The notes: generated from the sequence alone by a model not told the origin. A stretch of DNA of 64,000 nucleotides from JBOGVZ01 sp050692985 (GCA_050692985.1 JBOGVZ010000047.1:103688-167687); one strand, 5' to 3'. Counted from the first letter of the stretch, positions 15,026 to 24,210 are shown. Translations and numbers: made by a program.

Positions 15026-15090
15026 GCACCGATGCGGCCGGAACGTCCAAGGAGGGCCGGAGTGAGCGGAGCCATCGGCCAGCCGCGAGG

Positions 15091-15096
15091 TACAGT
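15091..15096 (+). promoter_or_regulatory. Predicted -10 of alkB-like gene
   Basis: TACAGT lies 8 bases before ATG 15105, predicting a leader of about two bases. Confidence 0.4.
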
Positions 15097-15104
15097 GAGC
15101 CTCG

Positions 15105-15725
15105 ATGCCGGCTTCCCCGAACCTGTCCTGGCAGCCGTCCCTCTTCGCGCTGGATGACGTCGGCATCGACCCCTCGTTCGCCCGGCTCGGCCGGATCGAG
15201 CTCGACGACGACTCGTGGGTCGATCACGCACCCGAGTGGGTCTCCGGCGCCGACGCGCTGTTCGAGGAGATCCTGGCGGCCCGCCGGTGGGAGCAGCGCT
15301 CCCGCCGGATGTACGACCAGACCGTGGAGGAGCCCAGGCTGACCGCGCCGTGGACCCTGGGCTCGGGCGAGCCGCTGGAGCCACCGGTCCTGGAGGAGAT
15401 GCGGCTGCTGCTCTCAACGCGCTACGACCGGGAGTTCGACTCGGTGGGCTTCAACCTCTACCGGGACGGCTCCGACAGCGTGGCCTGGCACGGGGACAGG
15501 ATCCCCTCGGAGATCGAGGCGCCCGTGGTGGCGCTGGTCTCGCTGGGCGAACCGCGGAAGTTCCTCCTCCGCCCCAAGGGCGGGGGCACGTCCCGTTCGT
15601 TCATGCTCGGCCGAGGCGACCTGCTGGTCACCGGAGACCAGACCCAGCGGAGCTGGGAGCACAGCGTCCCCAAGGTGGCCCAGGCCGGGCCCCGGATCAG
15701 CGTGGCCTACCGCCACAGCCGCTGA
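15105..15725 (+). CDS. AlkB-type alpha-ketoglutarate-dependent dioxygenase
   Basis: This 206-residue protein is an AlkB family enzyme that oxidatively removes alkyl groups from DNA or RNA bases. The core is intact: FNLYRDGSDSVAWHGDR with iron ligands His129 and Asp131, His186 in EHSVPK, and 2-oxoglutarate-binding Arg197 and Arg203 in GPRISVAYR. The N-terminus WQPSLFALDD and WVDHAPEWV is typical of the actinobacterial subgroup. It is preceded by an adenylate-kinase-like gene with its own predicted promoter. It ends about 100 bases before the convergent protease gene. Expression control is not evident. Confidence 0.93.
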   Translation: MPASPNLSWQPSLFALDDVGIDPSFARLGRIELDDDSWVDHAPEWVSGADALFEEILAARRWEQRSRRMYDQTVEEPRLTAPWTLGSGEPLEPPVLEEMRLLLSTRYDREFDSVGFNLYRDGSDSVAWHGDRIPSEIEAPVVALVSLGEPRKFLLRPKGGGTSRSFMLGRGDLLVTGDQTQRSWEHSVPKVAQAGPRISVAYRHSR

Positions 15726-15824
15726 CCCGGCTGGCGTGAGAGAAAGCGGTCGCGGCCACGTTCACCTCGGGCTGACCGGCCCTTACCCGGCAGGCCCGCG
15801 GCGAACGATCCCCAGGGAGGTGCC

Positions 15825-18119
15825 TCAGGGCGTGCCCGGGTCCCCGCTCCTGGCCTTCACGATGCGGCCGTTCGAGATCACCAGGGCGAAGTCCTGGTCG
15901 GTGTCGTCCCCGATGCCCGGCACTCCGTCGCCGGCCAGGTTCGCACCAAGCACCTCGACCTCGATCGCGCCACCCGGCGAGGCCAGGAAGACGTTCTCCA
16001 CGTTGTTCATGAAGTCGGCCGCCCCGCCGGGGACGCTCCAGCCGGTACTGGGCTCGCCGAACCAGTTGCCCAGGTACGTCTGTCCCCTGGACACGACGCG
16101 CAGGTCGAGATCATTGACCCACGCCGGGGTGGCGCCCCCCAGGCCGTGGCCGGGCGCGTCCGTCCACACCAGTGTCACCTTCACCGGCTCCGACCGGTCG
16201 ATCGCCCGCACCCTGGCCTGCCACCGAGCCCCCGTGGTGGACAACAGCACCGCCTGGTCGACGTAGGTCTTCGACGACCCACCCAGGACGTTCTCCAGGT
16301 TGAACCGGCCCCACCCCTGCTTGTTGTCGGGGACGTGACCGAGGATGTTCCCGTCGGCGTCCCTGTTCCCGGCCAGGTCGACGGCGCCGTTCACGAAGGC
16401 GGCCTTGATGAGCACCGGGCTGGGGTCCTCGCCGAACAGGTCGCGGTAGTGCTCGGTGAACAGCGCGGCCCCGCCGCTCACGTGTGGTGACGCCATCGAG
16501 GTGCCGGTGCAGTGCGAGTACAGGATGATCCCGAGCCCGATCACGGGGTCGAGGCACAGGCCGATGGTCACCGGATCGGCCGTGGACACCACTCGCTCAC
16601 CGGGGGCCACGATGTCCGGCAGGCGTCGGCCGTCGAGGGCCGGGCCGTGCGCGGTGACGAAGGAGAGGTCGTCGATCTGGCCGGCGCGGAAGTTCTCCGT
16701 GGCACCCACGCGGAGCAGGTTCTTGCCCTCGTCGGGGGTGCCCTGGGTGCTGGTCCCGCCCCGGCCGTTCATGATCGACAGAACCCACGTGAGCGGCTCG
16801 TGCTCGGGCGTGTCGAGGTTCGCGTCCCGCGGGGCATGGTCGAACTCCCTGGTGTCGGCGTCGTATCCGCGGGGCCTCCCAGACGGCCCCCACGAGTTCG
16901 CCGAGATCGTGGCGTCGCCCAGGACGGAGTCCTTGTTGAGCTCGATGTACTGGCCCGGGCCCGACGGAGCGAACGGCGTGAGCAGGCCGATGAAGTTCTG
17001 GGCGAATAGCTTCGCACCGGGGGCCATCCCCAGCCCGAACTCGAAGCCGTCACCGTCGGTCAGGCCGGTGGATCCCGTCCCCACGATGATCCCCGCGGTG
17101 TGGGTGCCGTGCCCGAACGTGTCCGTCATCTCCGCCAGGCACAGGATCCCGAGCTGGCCCGTGGTGTAGTCGTGGCAGCCGTGCAGCTGTCCCTGGAGGT
17201 CCGGGTGGCGCGCGCTCACCCCCGTGTCCACGTGGGCCACCACGACGCCGGTGCCGTCGACCTGGTGGCCGGCGAGCCACTCCTCGTATCCCGGAAGGGG
17301 AACCCCGTCGCCCGTGTAGTTGCCGGCCGAGATCTGGTTCGACATCTCGTCGCGGGCGGCCGGAGCGAGCTGGGGAGAGATCGCGTAAACGGCCGAGAGG
17401 CTGGTGGCGGCCTCGATCGCCGCCGGCGTGGCGGCGACCTGGACCCCGATCAGCTCCACGTCCCCGATCGCCTGCCGGCCGGTCACCTCGAGCCGCCCCC
17501 CGGCCGCCGTGAGGCGCTCCAGCGCCTCGCCGGCGTGGCCGTCGTCGACCAGCAGGACGTTCAGGATGGTCGCGTTCCCCGCGCGAAGGTCACCGAAGCG
17601 GTACGCGGGCTCGAACGCCCCCACCCACCGGACGGCCGCCACGTCGGCCAGCGCCGCGGCGTCCTCGGGGGTGGCCAGGACCACGAACGTGAACGGGGCC
17701 AGGTACTGGACCAGCCGCGCTCCGCCGGCCCGAACGGCATCGAGCCAGGCGTCCTTGATCGGCCCGTGGAACTGCACCAGGTGAAGCGCGGGCCGGCCGG
17801 CGGCCACATCGGCGGCGATGTGTGGAAGCCTGGTCAGGGGGTCGAACGAGGCGGACGGCAGGACCAGCCGTCCGGCCTCGGGATACGCCTGGAAGGCCAC
17901 GTTCGCCCGGCGCAGGTCCTCGAGGGCCTCGGTGGGCACCACCGCCCAGTCGAACCAGCCGTACCCCGCCGAGAACGACGCCTCCACGCCCGCCGCGGCC
18001 AGGCCGCCGGGCTGGAGACGGACCGCGACCTGGGGGGAGTCGTCGGCGCGCGCGCCGGAGAGACCGGTCAGGAGCAGGGCCACCGCAGCGAGGACGGAGA
18101 CGGGCAGGCGCTTCCTCAT
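15825..18119 (-). CDS. Secreted S8 subtilisin-family protease (KP-43-like)
   Basis: This 764-residue protein has a signal peptide (MRKRLPVSVLAAVALLLTGLSGARA), an N-terminal prosequence-like region with LHLVQFHGPIKDAWLDAV, a subtilase domain and a C-terminal beta-sandwich. The catalytic triad is Asp near 298 (VVAHVDTGV), His near 337 (GHGTHTAG) and Ser near 541 (GTSMASPHVSGG), with Asn in ISANSWGP as oxyanion residue. The C-terminal part (VKVTLVWTDAPG, NDLDLRV, NNVENVF) is the jelly-roll of oxidatively stable KP-43-type proteases. ATG 18119 is chosen because GGAGGT precedes it; GTG 18131 is the longer alternative. It should degrade extracellular protein. Confidence 0.93.
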   Translation of the reverse strand: MRKRLPVSVLAAVALLLTGLSGARADDSPQVAVRLQPGGLAAAGVEASFSAGYGWFDWAVVPTEALEDLRRANVAFQAYPEAGRLVLPSASFDPLTRLPHIAADVAAGRPALHLVQFHGPIKDAWLDAVRAGGARLVQYLAPFTFVVLATPEDAAALADVAAVRWVGAFEPAYRFGDLRAGNATILNVLLVDDGHAGEALERLTAAGGRLEVTGRQAIGDVELIGVQVAATPAAIEAATSLSAVYAISPQLAPAARDEMSNQISAGNYTGDGVPLPGYEEWLAGHQVDGTGVVVAHVDTGVSARHPDLQGQLHGCHDYTTGQLGILCLAEMTDTFGHGTHTAGIIVGTGSTGLTDGDGFEFGLGMAPGAKLFAQNFIGLLTPFAPSGPGQYIELNKDSVLGDATISANSWGPSGRPRGYDADTREFDHAPRDANLDTPEHEPLTWVLSIMNGRGGTSTQGTPDEGKNLLRVGATENFRAGQIDDLSFVTAHGPALDGRRLPDIVAPGERVVSTADPVTIGLCLDPVIGLGIILYSHCTGTSMASPHVSGGAALFTEHYRDLFGEDPSPVLIKAAFVNGAVDLAGNRDADGNILGHVPDNKQGWGRFNLENVLGGSSKTYVDQAVLLSTTGARWQARVRAIDRSEPVKVTLVWTDAPGHGLGGATPAWVNDLDLRVVSRGQTYLGNWFGEPSTGWSVPGGAADFMNNVENVFLASPGGAIEVEVLGANLAGDGVPGIGDDTDQDFALVISNGRIVKARSGDPGTP

Positions 18120-18370
18120 CACTACCTCCACGGGCGAGGGTCACTAAGTCGTTCGCCGCCCGACCCCCGGCTTCCTGCCTCCGGGCCGGTCGGGCGGTTG
18201 GCGGCGGGAGGCTTCGCAGGCCGTCGTCGTCCCTGGCGTTGCCGGTTCCACCCAGGCACAAATGGGGAAATCATCGGCCGATGCTGGGGCGCTTCACTCT
18301 GGTCGACGGCCTGGCCGGTACGTATCGTCGCCTCTGCGATGGACCCGGGCGACGAACCGACTGATCACAG
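18120..18370. other. Divergent intergenic region, no gene
   Basis: These 251 bases separate the protease gene (minus) from the methyltransferase gene (plus). Apart from the protease ribosome site, no paired promoter, hairpin or small gene could be supported. A short A-rich patch (AAATGGGGAAATCATC near 18260) is the least GC-rich part. Confidence 0.4.
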
Positions 18371-19216
18371 ATGTCGACGGACGGCAACGAGCTGATCTAC
18401 GAGCGGCGGTGGGCCGCCTCGACCCGGGTGGTTCGCCTGCGGCCGCATGTGTGGCGAGGACTGGCGGGATCCCTGGAGGGCCAACCCCTCCTGGAGATCG
18501 GGCCCGGGCTCAGGCCGACGATCCCCGTGGAGGGCTCCTACTTCGCCGAAATCTCCAGCAGGGCGCTGGATGTGCTGGCCAGGCGGGGAGCTCACGTCAG
18601 ACGCTACGCTGGGGGTTCCCTTCCGTTCCCCGACCGATTCTTCGGAGGGGTCTTCGCGTTCGAGGTCCTCGAGCACGTCCAGGAGGACAACGTGCTCGCG
18701 AGAGAGATCGCTCGGGTCCTCCACACCGGCGGAAGGTTCATGCTGTCCGTCCCCATCCGCATGTCGCGGTGGTCGAGGCTGGACGAGCTCTCGGCACACG
18801 TGCGGAGGTATGAGCCCGACGAGCTGTTCGACCTCCTTCGCCGAAACGGCTTCCGGGTGGAATCCTGCGAGTTCAAGACCGAGAAGATCCGGCCGGGCCT
18901 CGTCACGATGAAGGCGTCCGTCCTCCAGTCGTTCCCCCGGCTGACGAACACGTTCCTGCAGGGCGTCTTCTTCCCGTTGCTGGCGGGCTATCAGCGACGG
19001 TTCGCCGAGGTGCGGTGGCTGCCCCCGGAAGCCGCGATCCCGGCCGAGGCGACCGGGATCACGGTCCTCACGCGGCTGGTCGGCACGACGGCTCGGCTGG
19101 CTCCCGGGGGCGGTGACCTACCTCTTCCGGCCGTCAGTGGGGCCGCGTTCGGCGCCGAACCTGCCCCTCCACCCAGCCGAGGGAGGCGAGGCCGGCCAGG
19201 CCGACGAACGCGATGA
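18371..19216 (+). CDS. Class I SAM-dependent methyltransferase
   Basis: This 281-residue protein has the SAM-binding motif I PLLEIGPGLRP (about residues 40-50), an acidic post-motif, and FAFEVLEHVQEDNVLAREIARVLHTGGRFMLSVP, the typical motif II-III stretch of Methyltransf_11 enzymes. The C-terminal part includes a long segment (KIRPGLVTMKASVLQSFPRLTNTFLQGVFFPLLAGY) that may contact a membrane or lipid-linked substrate. The last 30 residues overlap the convergent membrane protein gene and look unstructured. The substrate is unknown; such enzymes often act on glycolipids or quinones. Confidence 0.8.
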   Translation: MSTDGNELIYERRWAASTRVVRLRPHVWRGLAGSLEGQPLLEIGPGLRPTIPVEGSYFAEISSRALDVLARRGAHVRRYAGGSLPFPDRFFGGVFAFEVLEHVQEDNVLAREIARVLHTGGRFMLSVPIRMSRWSRLDELSAHVRRYEPDELFDLLRRNGFRVESCEFKTEKIRPGLVTMKASVLQSFPRLTNTFLQGVFFPLLAGYQRRFAEVRWLPPEAAIPAEATGITVLTRLVGTTARLAPGGGDLPLPAVSGAAFGAEPAPPPSRGRRGRPGRRTR

Positions 19217-19490
19217 ATCCGCCCTCCGTGAGCGCCTGGCGGATCGCCCGGGCCTGATCGGCGAACACGAAGGAGAACACCAGGACGATGGCCAGGAAGA
19301 TGAGGTACCCGGCCGCCGCCATGGACCCCAGGTGCCTCAGGAGGACGGGCCACCCGGGGGCCGGGCCGCTCGCCCGCCGCCGGGCCTTGGGAGAGCGCCG
19401 GTAGACGAAGAACATCACCAGGAAGCCCACGTACGCACAGCCCAGGGGAGCCACCACGCCTCCCCAGATCCCTCCGCCCAACGGCTCCAT
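19134..19490 (-). CDS. DUF6256-like small membrane protein
   Basis: This 118-residue protein has three hydrophobic helices (about residues 9-29, 53-76 and 88-106) with a basic cytoplasmic loop RRSPKARRRASG. It appears to match DUF6256, a family of unknown function that in actinobacteria often accompanies DUF6186. ATG 19490 lies 9 bases after the stop of the next small membrane gene, so both form a pair on one transcript. Its 3' end overlaps the methyltransferase gene on the other strand by 83 bases. The family name is from memory and less certain than the membrane topology. Confidence 0.65.
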   Translation of the reverse strand: MEPLGGGIWGGVVAPLGCAYVGFLVMFFVYRRSPKARRRASGPAPGWPVLLRHLGSMAAAGYLIFLAIVLVFSFVFADQARAIRQALTEGGFIAFVGLAGLASLGWVEGQVRRRTRPH

Positions 19491-19499
19491 CCGCCTGCC

Positions 19500-19718
19500 T
19501 CAGTCCCGCAGGAAGAACTGCCACCCGCGAACGAACAGGTGCCATCCGAGCCACAGCCACACCGCGAAGAGCACCCATCGCCCCACCACGCTCCGGGTGA
19601 CCACGTCGAGCATGTCGCTGATCGTGGGGAAGCTCGGTCCGGACACCATGGCCAGACCCTGCCAGATGAAGAAGAGGGCGACCAGGACGGCCCATCCAAC
19701 GAGCGCCATCATCCGCAT
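19500..19718 (-). CDS. DUF6186-like small membrane protein
   Basis: This 72-residue protein starts MRMMALVGWAVLVALFFIWQGLAM and ends with WVLFAVWLWLGWHLFVRGWQFFLRD, two membrane helices flanking a loop GPSFPTISDMLDVVTRSVVGR. This layout and the WWLGWHxF-type second helix match DUF6186. The open frame extends far upstream but that part is antisense to the fusion enzyme gene, so ATG 19718 is chosen. It is paired with the DUF6256-like gene downstream. The function is unknown. Confidence 0.65.
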   Translation of the reverse strand: MRMMALVGWAVLVALFFIWQGLAMVSGPSFPTISDMLDVVTRSVVGRWVLFAVWLWLGWHLFVRGWQFFLRD

Positions 19719-19809
19719 CTTCCCTAAGTACGGAGCGAGCCGCCACCGATGCTGGGATCGGCCGCGACCGGCGTCCGGGAGACGTGTGGTAAAAGCAGAT
19801 CCGAGCGAC

Positions 19810-22167
19810 ATGCCTGGGGGGGAACGCGTCGAAGGCGGCCGGGATCCCCTCGACACGCCACCTCCGAGCCTCCCGGTCGACGAGGCCCGAACGATCGCCG
19901 AGCGCGTCTTCGGGGTGCGCGGATCGGTCTCCGCGCTGCGGAGTGAGCGGGACCAGAACTTCCGGGTCGATGCGGAGAGCGGACGCGGATACGTCCTCAA
20001 GGTCTCCAACCCCGCCGACGACCGGTCGGTCATCGAGATGCAGGCCGAGTCGCTGCTGCATGTCCGGCGCCAGGGTCCAGATCTGCCGGTGATGCGCCTC
20101 CTGCCGACGCCAGACGGAGCCCTGTGGGGGGAGATCCCGGGACCCCGGGACGATCCCCTTCTCGTGCGGATGTTCACCCTCATGCCGGGGCGGATGGTGA
20201 GGCCCGGGGAGCTGGATCACCGGGCCCTGGCCCGCTTCGGGCGGCTGGTGGCTCGGATGGGGCTGGCCCTCCGTGGGTTCTTCCACCCCGCCGCCGACTA
20301 CGAGATCCTGTGGGATCTCAAGCACGCCCCCCGGCTACGGCCGCTCCTGGATGCCGTCGAGGAACCCGGCCGGCGCTCGCTGGCCGAGGGGGTGCTCGAC
20401 CGGTTCGAGGAGCGCGTGGCGCCGGTCCTGGACGGCCTGCGGGCGCAGGTCATCCACAACGACCTGACGATCGACAACGTCCTCCTCGACGATGGGCGGA
20501 GGGTCAGCGGCATCGTCGACTTCGGCGATCTCACCCACACGGCCCTGGTCTGCGATCTGGCGATCGCGCTGGCCTCGCTGATGTGGGAGCGACCCGACCC
20601 CTTCGAGGCCGCCGCGGCGGCGATCCGCGGCTACGTCGAGGTGCTGCCCCTCGAGGAGCCGGAGGTTGATCTCCTCGGCGACCTGGTGGCCGCCCGGGTT
20701 GCCGCATGGGGCGTGATCGCGGCGTGGCGCGTCCGTCGGTTCCCCGACAACACCGACTACATCACCGCGGGCGACGATGCCGCGTGGCGCCTCCTCGAGG
20801 ACCTCGACCGGATCGGGCCGCCTGAGGTCGGGCGGCGGCTCCGAGAGACCGGGCTCGATGCGCCTCTCCCGTACCGGAGGGTCCGCAGCGAGGAGCTCCT
20901 GGAGCGCCGCCGCCGGGTGCTCCGACGATCGCCGCTGACGTACGAGAGACCGGTGCACCTCGTCCGGGGGGAAGGGGTGTGGATGTTCGATCCGCACGGG
21001 CGACGGTACCTGGACGCGTACAACAACGTGCCCGTCGTGGGGCACGGTCATCCACGGGTGACGGCGGCGGTCGCGGAACAGGCCCGCAGGCTGAACACGA
21101 ACACCCGCTACCTGCACGAGGCCGCGGTGGAGCTTGCCGAGAGACTGGTGGCCACGATGCCCGGCGACCTCGACACGGTCCTGTTCGTCAACTCGGGGAG
21201 CGAGGCCAATGACGTCGCGTGGCGCCTGGCCCGGGCAGCGACCGGCGGGGATGGGGCCATCGTCACCGAGCACGCCTACCACGGCATCACCGAAGCGACC
21301 GCGGCGCTGTCACCGGAGGAGTGGGCGAGGGGCGAGTGCCCCGGGCACGTCGAGCTCGTGCCGGCCCCGGACGGGTACCGGGGGCGGTACCGACGCGAGG
21401 ACGGAGGGTGGGCCGAGCGGTACGCGGCGCACGTCGGAGAGGCCGTGGCCAGGCTGAGGGAGCGCCCGATGCGGCTCGCGGCGATGTTCGTCGATCCGGC
21501 CTCGACCAGTGACGGCGTCCTGGTCCCGCCGGATCCCTACCTCCGAGGGGTGGCCCCGCTGGTCCGGGAGGCGGGAGGCCTGCTGGTGGCTGACGAAGTG
21601 CAGGCGGGTCACGGCCGATACGGCTCGCATCTATGGAGCTTCCAGGCCTCCGGCGTGGAGCCGGACATCGTCACGTTGGGCAAGCCCATGGGCAACGGAC
21701 ATCCGGTGGCGGCGGTGGTGACCAGGGCCGAGATCCTCGATGCGCTCACCAGAGACACCGAGCTGTTCAGCACGTTCGGCGGCAACCCGGTGTCCTGTTC
21801 CGCGGCCCTGGCCGTGCTCGAGGTGATCGAGGAGGAAGCGCTCATGCAGCGCGCGGCGACGGTCGGCGCCTACCTGCGGAGGGGCTTCGAACGGCTGAGC
21901 GAGGCCCACGTACAGATCGGCGACGTCCGGGGCGAGGGCCTCCTCATCGGCGTCGAGCTCGTTCGCGACCGGCAGACGCGCGAGCCGGCACGGCAGGAGG
22001 CCGGGGCCGTGGTCAACACCATGCGGGAGCGCGGTGTCCTGCTCCGCTCGACGGGGCCGGAGGGGAACGTGCTGAAGATCCGGCCCCCGCTGGTCTTCAC
22101 CGGTGAGCACGCGGACCTGCTCCTGGGAACGCTGGCCGCCGTGCTGGACGATGTGGACCATCGATGA
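19810..22167 (+). CDS. Fusion of APH-type kinase and class III PLP enzyme (hydroxylysine kinase / phospholyase type)
   Basis: This 785-residue protein has an N-terminal aminoglycoside-phosphotransferase-fold kinase (about residues 25-330) with the catalytic loop VIHNDLTIDNVLLDD (His216, Asp218) and GIVDFGD, and a C-terminal class III aminotransferase-fold domain (about 365-785) with NSGSEANDVAWRLAR, VADEVQAGHGRYG and the PLP lysine Lys625 in TLGKPMGNGHP. The pair resembles animal hydroxylysine kinase joined to the PLP-dependent phospholyases AGXT2L1/AGXT2L2. By that analogy the kinase phosphorylates a hydroxyl amine (5-hydroxylysine, ethanolamine) and the PLP half eliminates phosphate. HND replaces the common HGD in the kinase loop. 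ATG 19810 is the first plausible start. Confidence 0.88.
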   Translation: MPGGERVEGGRDPLDTPPPSLPVDEARTIAERVFGVRGSVSALRSERDQNFRVDAESGRGYVLKVSNPADDRSVIEMQAESLLHVRRQGPDLPVMRLLPTPDGALWGEIPGPRDDPLLVRMFTLMPGRMVRPGELDHRALARFGRLVARMGLALRGFFHPAADYEILWDLKHAPRLRPLLDAVEEPGRRSLAEGVLDRFEERVAPVLDGLRAQVIHNDLTIDNVLLDDGRRVSGIVDFGDLTHTALVCDLAIALASLMWERPDPFEAAAAAIRGYVEVLPLEEPEVDLLGDLVAARVAAWGVIAAWRVRRFPDNTDYITAGDDAAWRLLEDLDRIGPPEVGRRLRETGLDAPLPYRRVRSEELLERRRRVLRRSPLTYERPVHLVRGEGVWMFDPHGRRYLDAYNNVPVVGHGHPRVTAAVAEQARRLNTNTRYLHEAAVELAERLVATMPGDLDTVLFVNSGSEANDVAWRLARAATGGDGAIVTEHAYHGITEATAALSPEEWARGECPGHVELVPAPDGYRGRYRREDGGWAERYAAHVGEAVARLRERPMRLAAMFVDPASTSDGVLVPPDPYLRGVAPLVREAGGLLVADEVQAGHGRYGSHLWSFQASGVEPDIVTLGKPMGNGHPVAAVVTRAEILDALTRDTELFSTFGGNPVSCSAALAVLEVIEEEALMQRAATVGAYLRRGFERLSEAHVQIGDVRGEGLLIGVELVRDRQTREPARQEAGAVVNTMRERGVLLRSTGPEGNVLKIRPPLVFTGEHADLLLGTLAAVLDDVDHR

Positions 22168-22308
22168 TCCGGTCGAACGCGCCGCTCTCAGGGAGGGAGT
22201 TGTAGCCTTCTCCTGCTCGGTCCCTCGACCCGGGGCCGAGTTCGGGAAAGTGGGCCGGCAACTGCGTAGGATGCACCGAGAGGACGTTTGCCCGGAAGCG
22301 CGGGGCCG

Positions 22309-23336
22309 ATGAAGGAAGTTCCCACGTCCGCTGAGGCGGACCCGAGGTCGAAGGCACCCACCGACGGGGGCGGTGAGGGGGAGCACCCGGCCGCCCCGGT
22401 CCCGGAGGTTGCCCCGGGCGGGGCGCCCACCGCTCCCTCTCCTGGCCCGGGCCCCGAGGCCGACACCTCCGGCTCGCTCCGACGGATCCTTCAGACGACC
22501 GCAACCATCATCGGCCCCGCCACCCTCGTGACGGCGCTGGCCTTCTACTTCGGGTGGGTCTCCACGAACGCCACGTTCTCCTACTTCGGCCTGGACGCCA
22601 GCGTGCTGGGGCTGACGGTCCAGGACATCGTCCTCAGCAGCACCGATGCCCTGTTCGTTCCCCTGGGGTCCATCGTCATCGCCGCGCTCGCCGGGATCGC
22701 CGCCCACGCGGTGCTGATCCAGTGGGCGGACCGGGGGGGCCGCTCCGGTGAGCGCGTTCGACGCATCTCCGTCGCTCTGGCGGTCGCCGGGGCCGTGGCC
22801 TTCGTCCTGGGGATCTGGGCGGTGGTGGAGCCGCTTCCGCCACTCCGTTCCTGTTCCAACAGCTGAGCGCGGGCATCGGGATCGCCTTCGTGGCCTACGC
22901 GGCGTACATCCGAAGGAGGGCCGGGTCCGCGGGGAAGCCGGCGGTCCGGCAGAACCCGGAGATCCGCCGGCTATGGTCCGCGGGGCTGGCGCTCGTGTGG
23001 CTGGTCATCGCCCTGTCCGTGTTCTGGTCCGTGTCCGAGTACGCCAAGGCCTTGGGTCGCGGCCGGGCCCAGCAGCTCGAGATCGGACTGGGGCGCCAGC
23101 CTTCCGTGGTGGTGTACGCCGAGCGCGACCTCCACCTGGACGAGGCCGGGGTCCGGAAGGAGCGGCTGAGGGGGCCGGACTCGGCCTATCGGTTCCGCTA
23201 CTCGGGCCTGACGTTCCTGGTGCGAAGCGGCGGCAAGTACTTCCTGGTGCCCGAGTCGTGGACCAGGGGTGGGGGCGGGGTGATCGCATTGCCCGACGAC
23301 GAGGCCCTGCGGGTGGAGTTCGAGGCGCGGGGATGA
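22309..23336 (+). pseudogene. Frameshifted membrane protein gene (two halves)
   Basis: Bases 22309-22866 encode 185 residues: a Pro/Gly-rich disordered N-terminus (1-60) and three hydrophobic helices, then reading ends abruptly at PLRSCSNS. In another frame coding continues without a break: TPFLFQQLSAGIGIAFVAYAAYIRRRAG, a further helix (IRRLWSAGLALVWLVIALSVFWSV) and a soluble domain ending SWTRGGGGVIALPDDEALRVEFEARG at 23336. Adding one C in the CC run near 22845 would join the frames as PLPFLFQQL. So this is one gene of about 342 codons broken by a single-base loss, by mutation or by assembly error. The second half could start at GTG 22890. The family is not recognised. Confidence 0.7.
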
Positions 23337-23866
23337 GGCGATACATCGTCCTGGCGCTCGTGGCCGCGTGGGTGCTTCCCGGGTGCCCGGTCGTGGGAGG
23401 TGACGGTGGCGTAGCCGGCGGAGGGGATGAGCCCCCCGCGGTGGCGCCGGCGGCCGAGCTCGGCTCGGTGGCGCTCACCGCGAACTGCGAGTCCTCCGGC
23501 GACGGAGAGGTGCAGGCCGTCAGCTTGGTGGGGACCTACGACTGCGACGCGAGGTTCGCCGTCACCATGTCGAACGCCGGGTCGGAGGAGCTCGGAGGGC
23601 TCGTGGCGCAGCTCGACCTGGCCGACGTGGAACTGGCCCCCGTGGCCGGCCCTACCACTCCGGGGGTCGAGGCCGGGGAGCCGGAGGGATTCGGCCTCGC
23701 GTCGGTCGATGCCAAGGGGGCTTCCTGCGAGGTGGGAGGGGTCAGGGCGGTCTGCGACCTGGAGTCCCTGTCGGCGGGCGAAAGCGCCGTGATCACGCTG
23801 GAGATCTCTCCATCCCCCGAGGTGGCCACGGTGACCACCGACGTCACCCTGGCGGAGGCCGGCTAG
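23333..23866 (+). CDS. Putative lipoprotein
   Basis: This 177-residue protein starts MRRYIVLALVAAWVLPGC, a signal peptide with lipobox LPGC, followed by a Gly-rich spacer and a beta-rich domain containing NCESSGDGEVQAVSLVGTYDCDARFAVTMSNAGSEELGG and a second Cys pair (SCEVGGVRAVC). The pattern looks like an immunoglobulin-like or CARDB-type extracellular domain. ATG 23333 overlaps the stop of the frameshifted membrane protein (ATGA), so the two were co-translated. Unknown function; not recognised beyond lipoprotein. Confidence 0.7.
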   Translation: MRRYIVLALVAAWVLPGCPVVGGDGGVAGGGDEPPAVAPAAELGSVALTANCESSGDGEVQAVSLVGTYDCDARFAVTMSNAGSEELGGLVAQLDLADVELAPVAGPTTPGVEAGEPEGFGLASVDAKGASCEVGGVRAVCDLESLSAGESAVITLEISPSPEVATVTTDVTLAEAG

Positions 23867-23957
23867 GCCCGGCCGCCGATCTCCCGGGGAGACCGGAGCG
23901 GGGTCATACGCTCCAGCAGCGGTGTGCGCCGGCGCCGGGATGCGTTTCCGCAGGTCG

Positions 23958-24032
23958 TGCGCCCGGAGGGACTCGAACCCCCAACCTCCTGATCCGTAGT
24001 CAGACGCTCTGTCCAAATTGAGCTACGGGCGC
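23958..24032 (-). tRNA. tRNA-Arg (anticodon ACG)
   Basis: On the minus strand a 75-base cloverleaf can be folded: acceptor GCGCCCG paired with CGGGCGC, D arm GCTC/GAGC, anticodon stem TCTGA/TCAGG enclosing loop CTACGGA, and T arm GGGGG-TTCGAGT-CCCTC. The anticodon is ACG, expected to be read as ICG for CGU/CGC Arg codons. No CCA is encoded. Confidence 0.93.
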
Positions 24033-24036
24033 TGCG

Positions 24037-24125
24037 CGGAGGCGGTGCGATTTGAACGCACGAGGGGCTTGCACCCCAACGGGATTAGCAATCCCGCGCC
24101 ATAGACCAGACTAGGCGACGCCTCC
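24037..24125 (-). tRNA. tRNA-Ser (anticodon GCT)
   Basis: A minus-strand 89-base class II tRNA: acceptor GGAGGCG paired with CGCCTCC, anticodon stem around loop TTGCTAA (anticodon GCT, reading AGC/AGU), a long variable arm (TTGGGGTGCAAGCCCC), and T arm TGCG-TTCAAAT-CGCA. It lies four bases upstream of tRNA-Arg, so they are probably co-transcribed. Confidence 0.93.
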
Positions 24126-24198
24126 TCCTCCGACCAAAGTGTACCGGACCGTGGCCGGCGGGGAACCGCCCGGAGGGAGGACGCTGGGGCGGCACGGC

Positions 24199-24204
24199 TA
24201 CAAT
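24199..24204 (+). promoter_or_regulatory. Predicted leaderless -10 of the cyanophycin operon
   Basis: TACAAT ends six bases before ATG 24211, so transcription would start on the initiation codon. It lies 73 bases upstream of the divergent tRNA-Ser 5' end. Confidence 0.55.
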
Positions 24205-24210
24205 GGCCGC

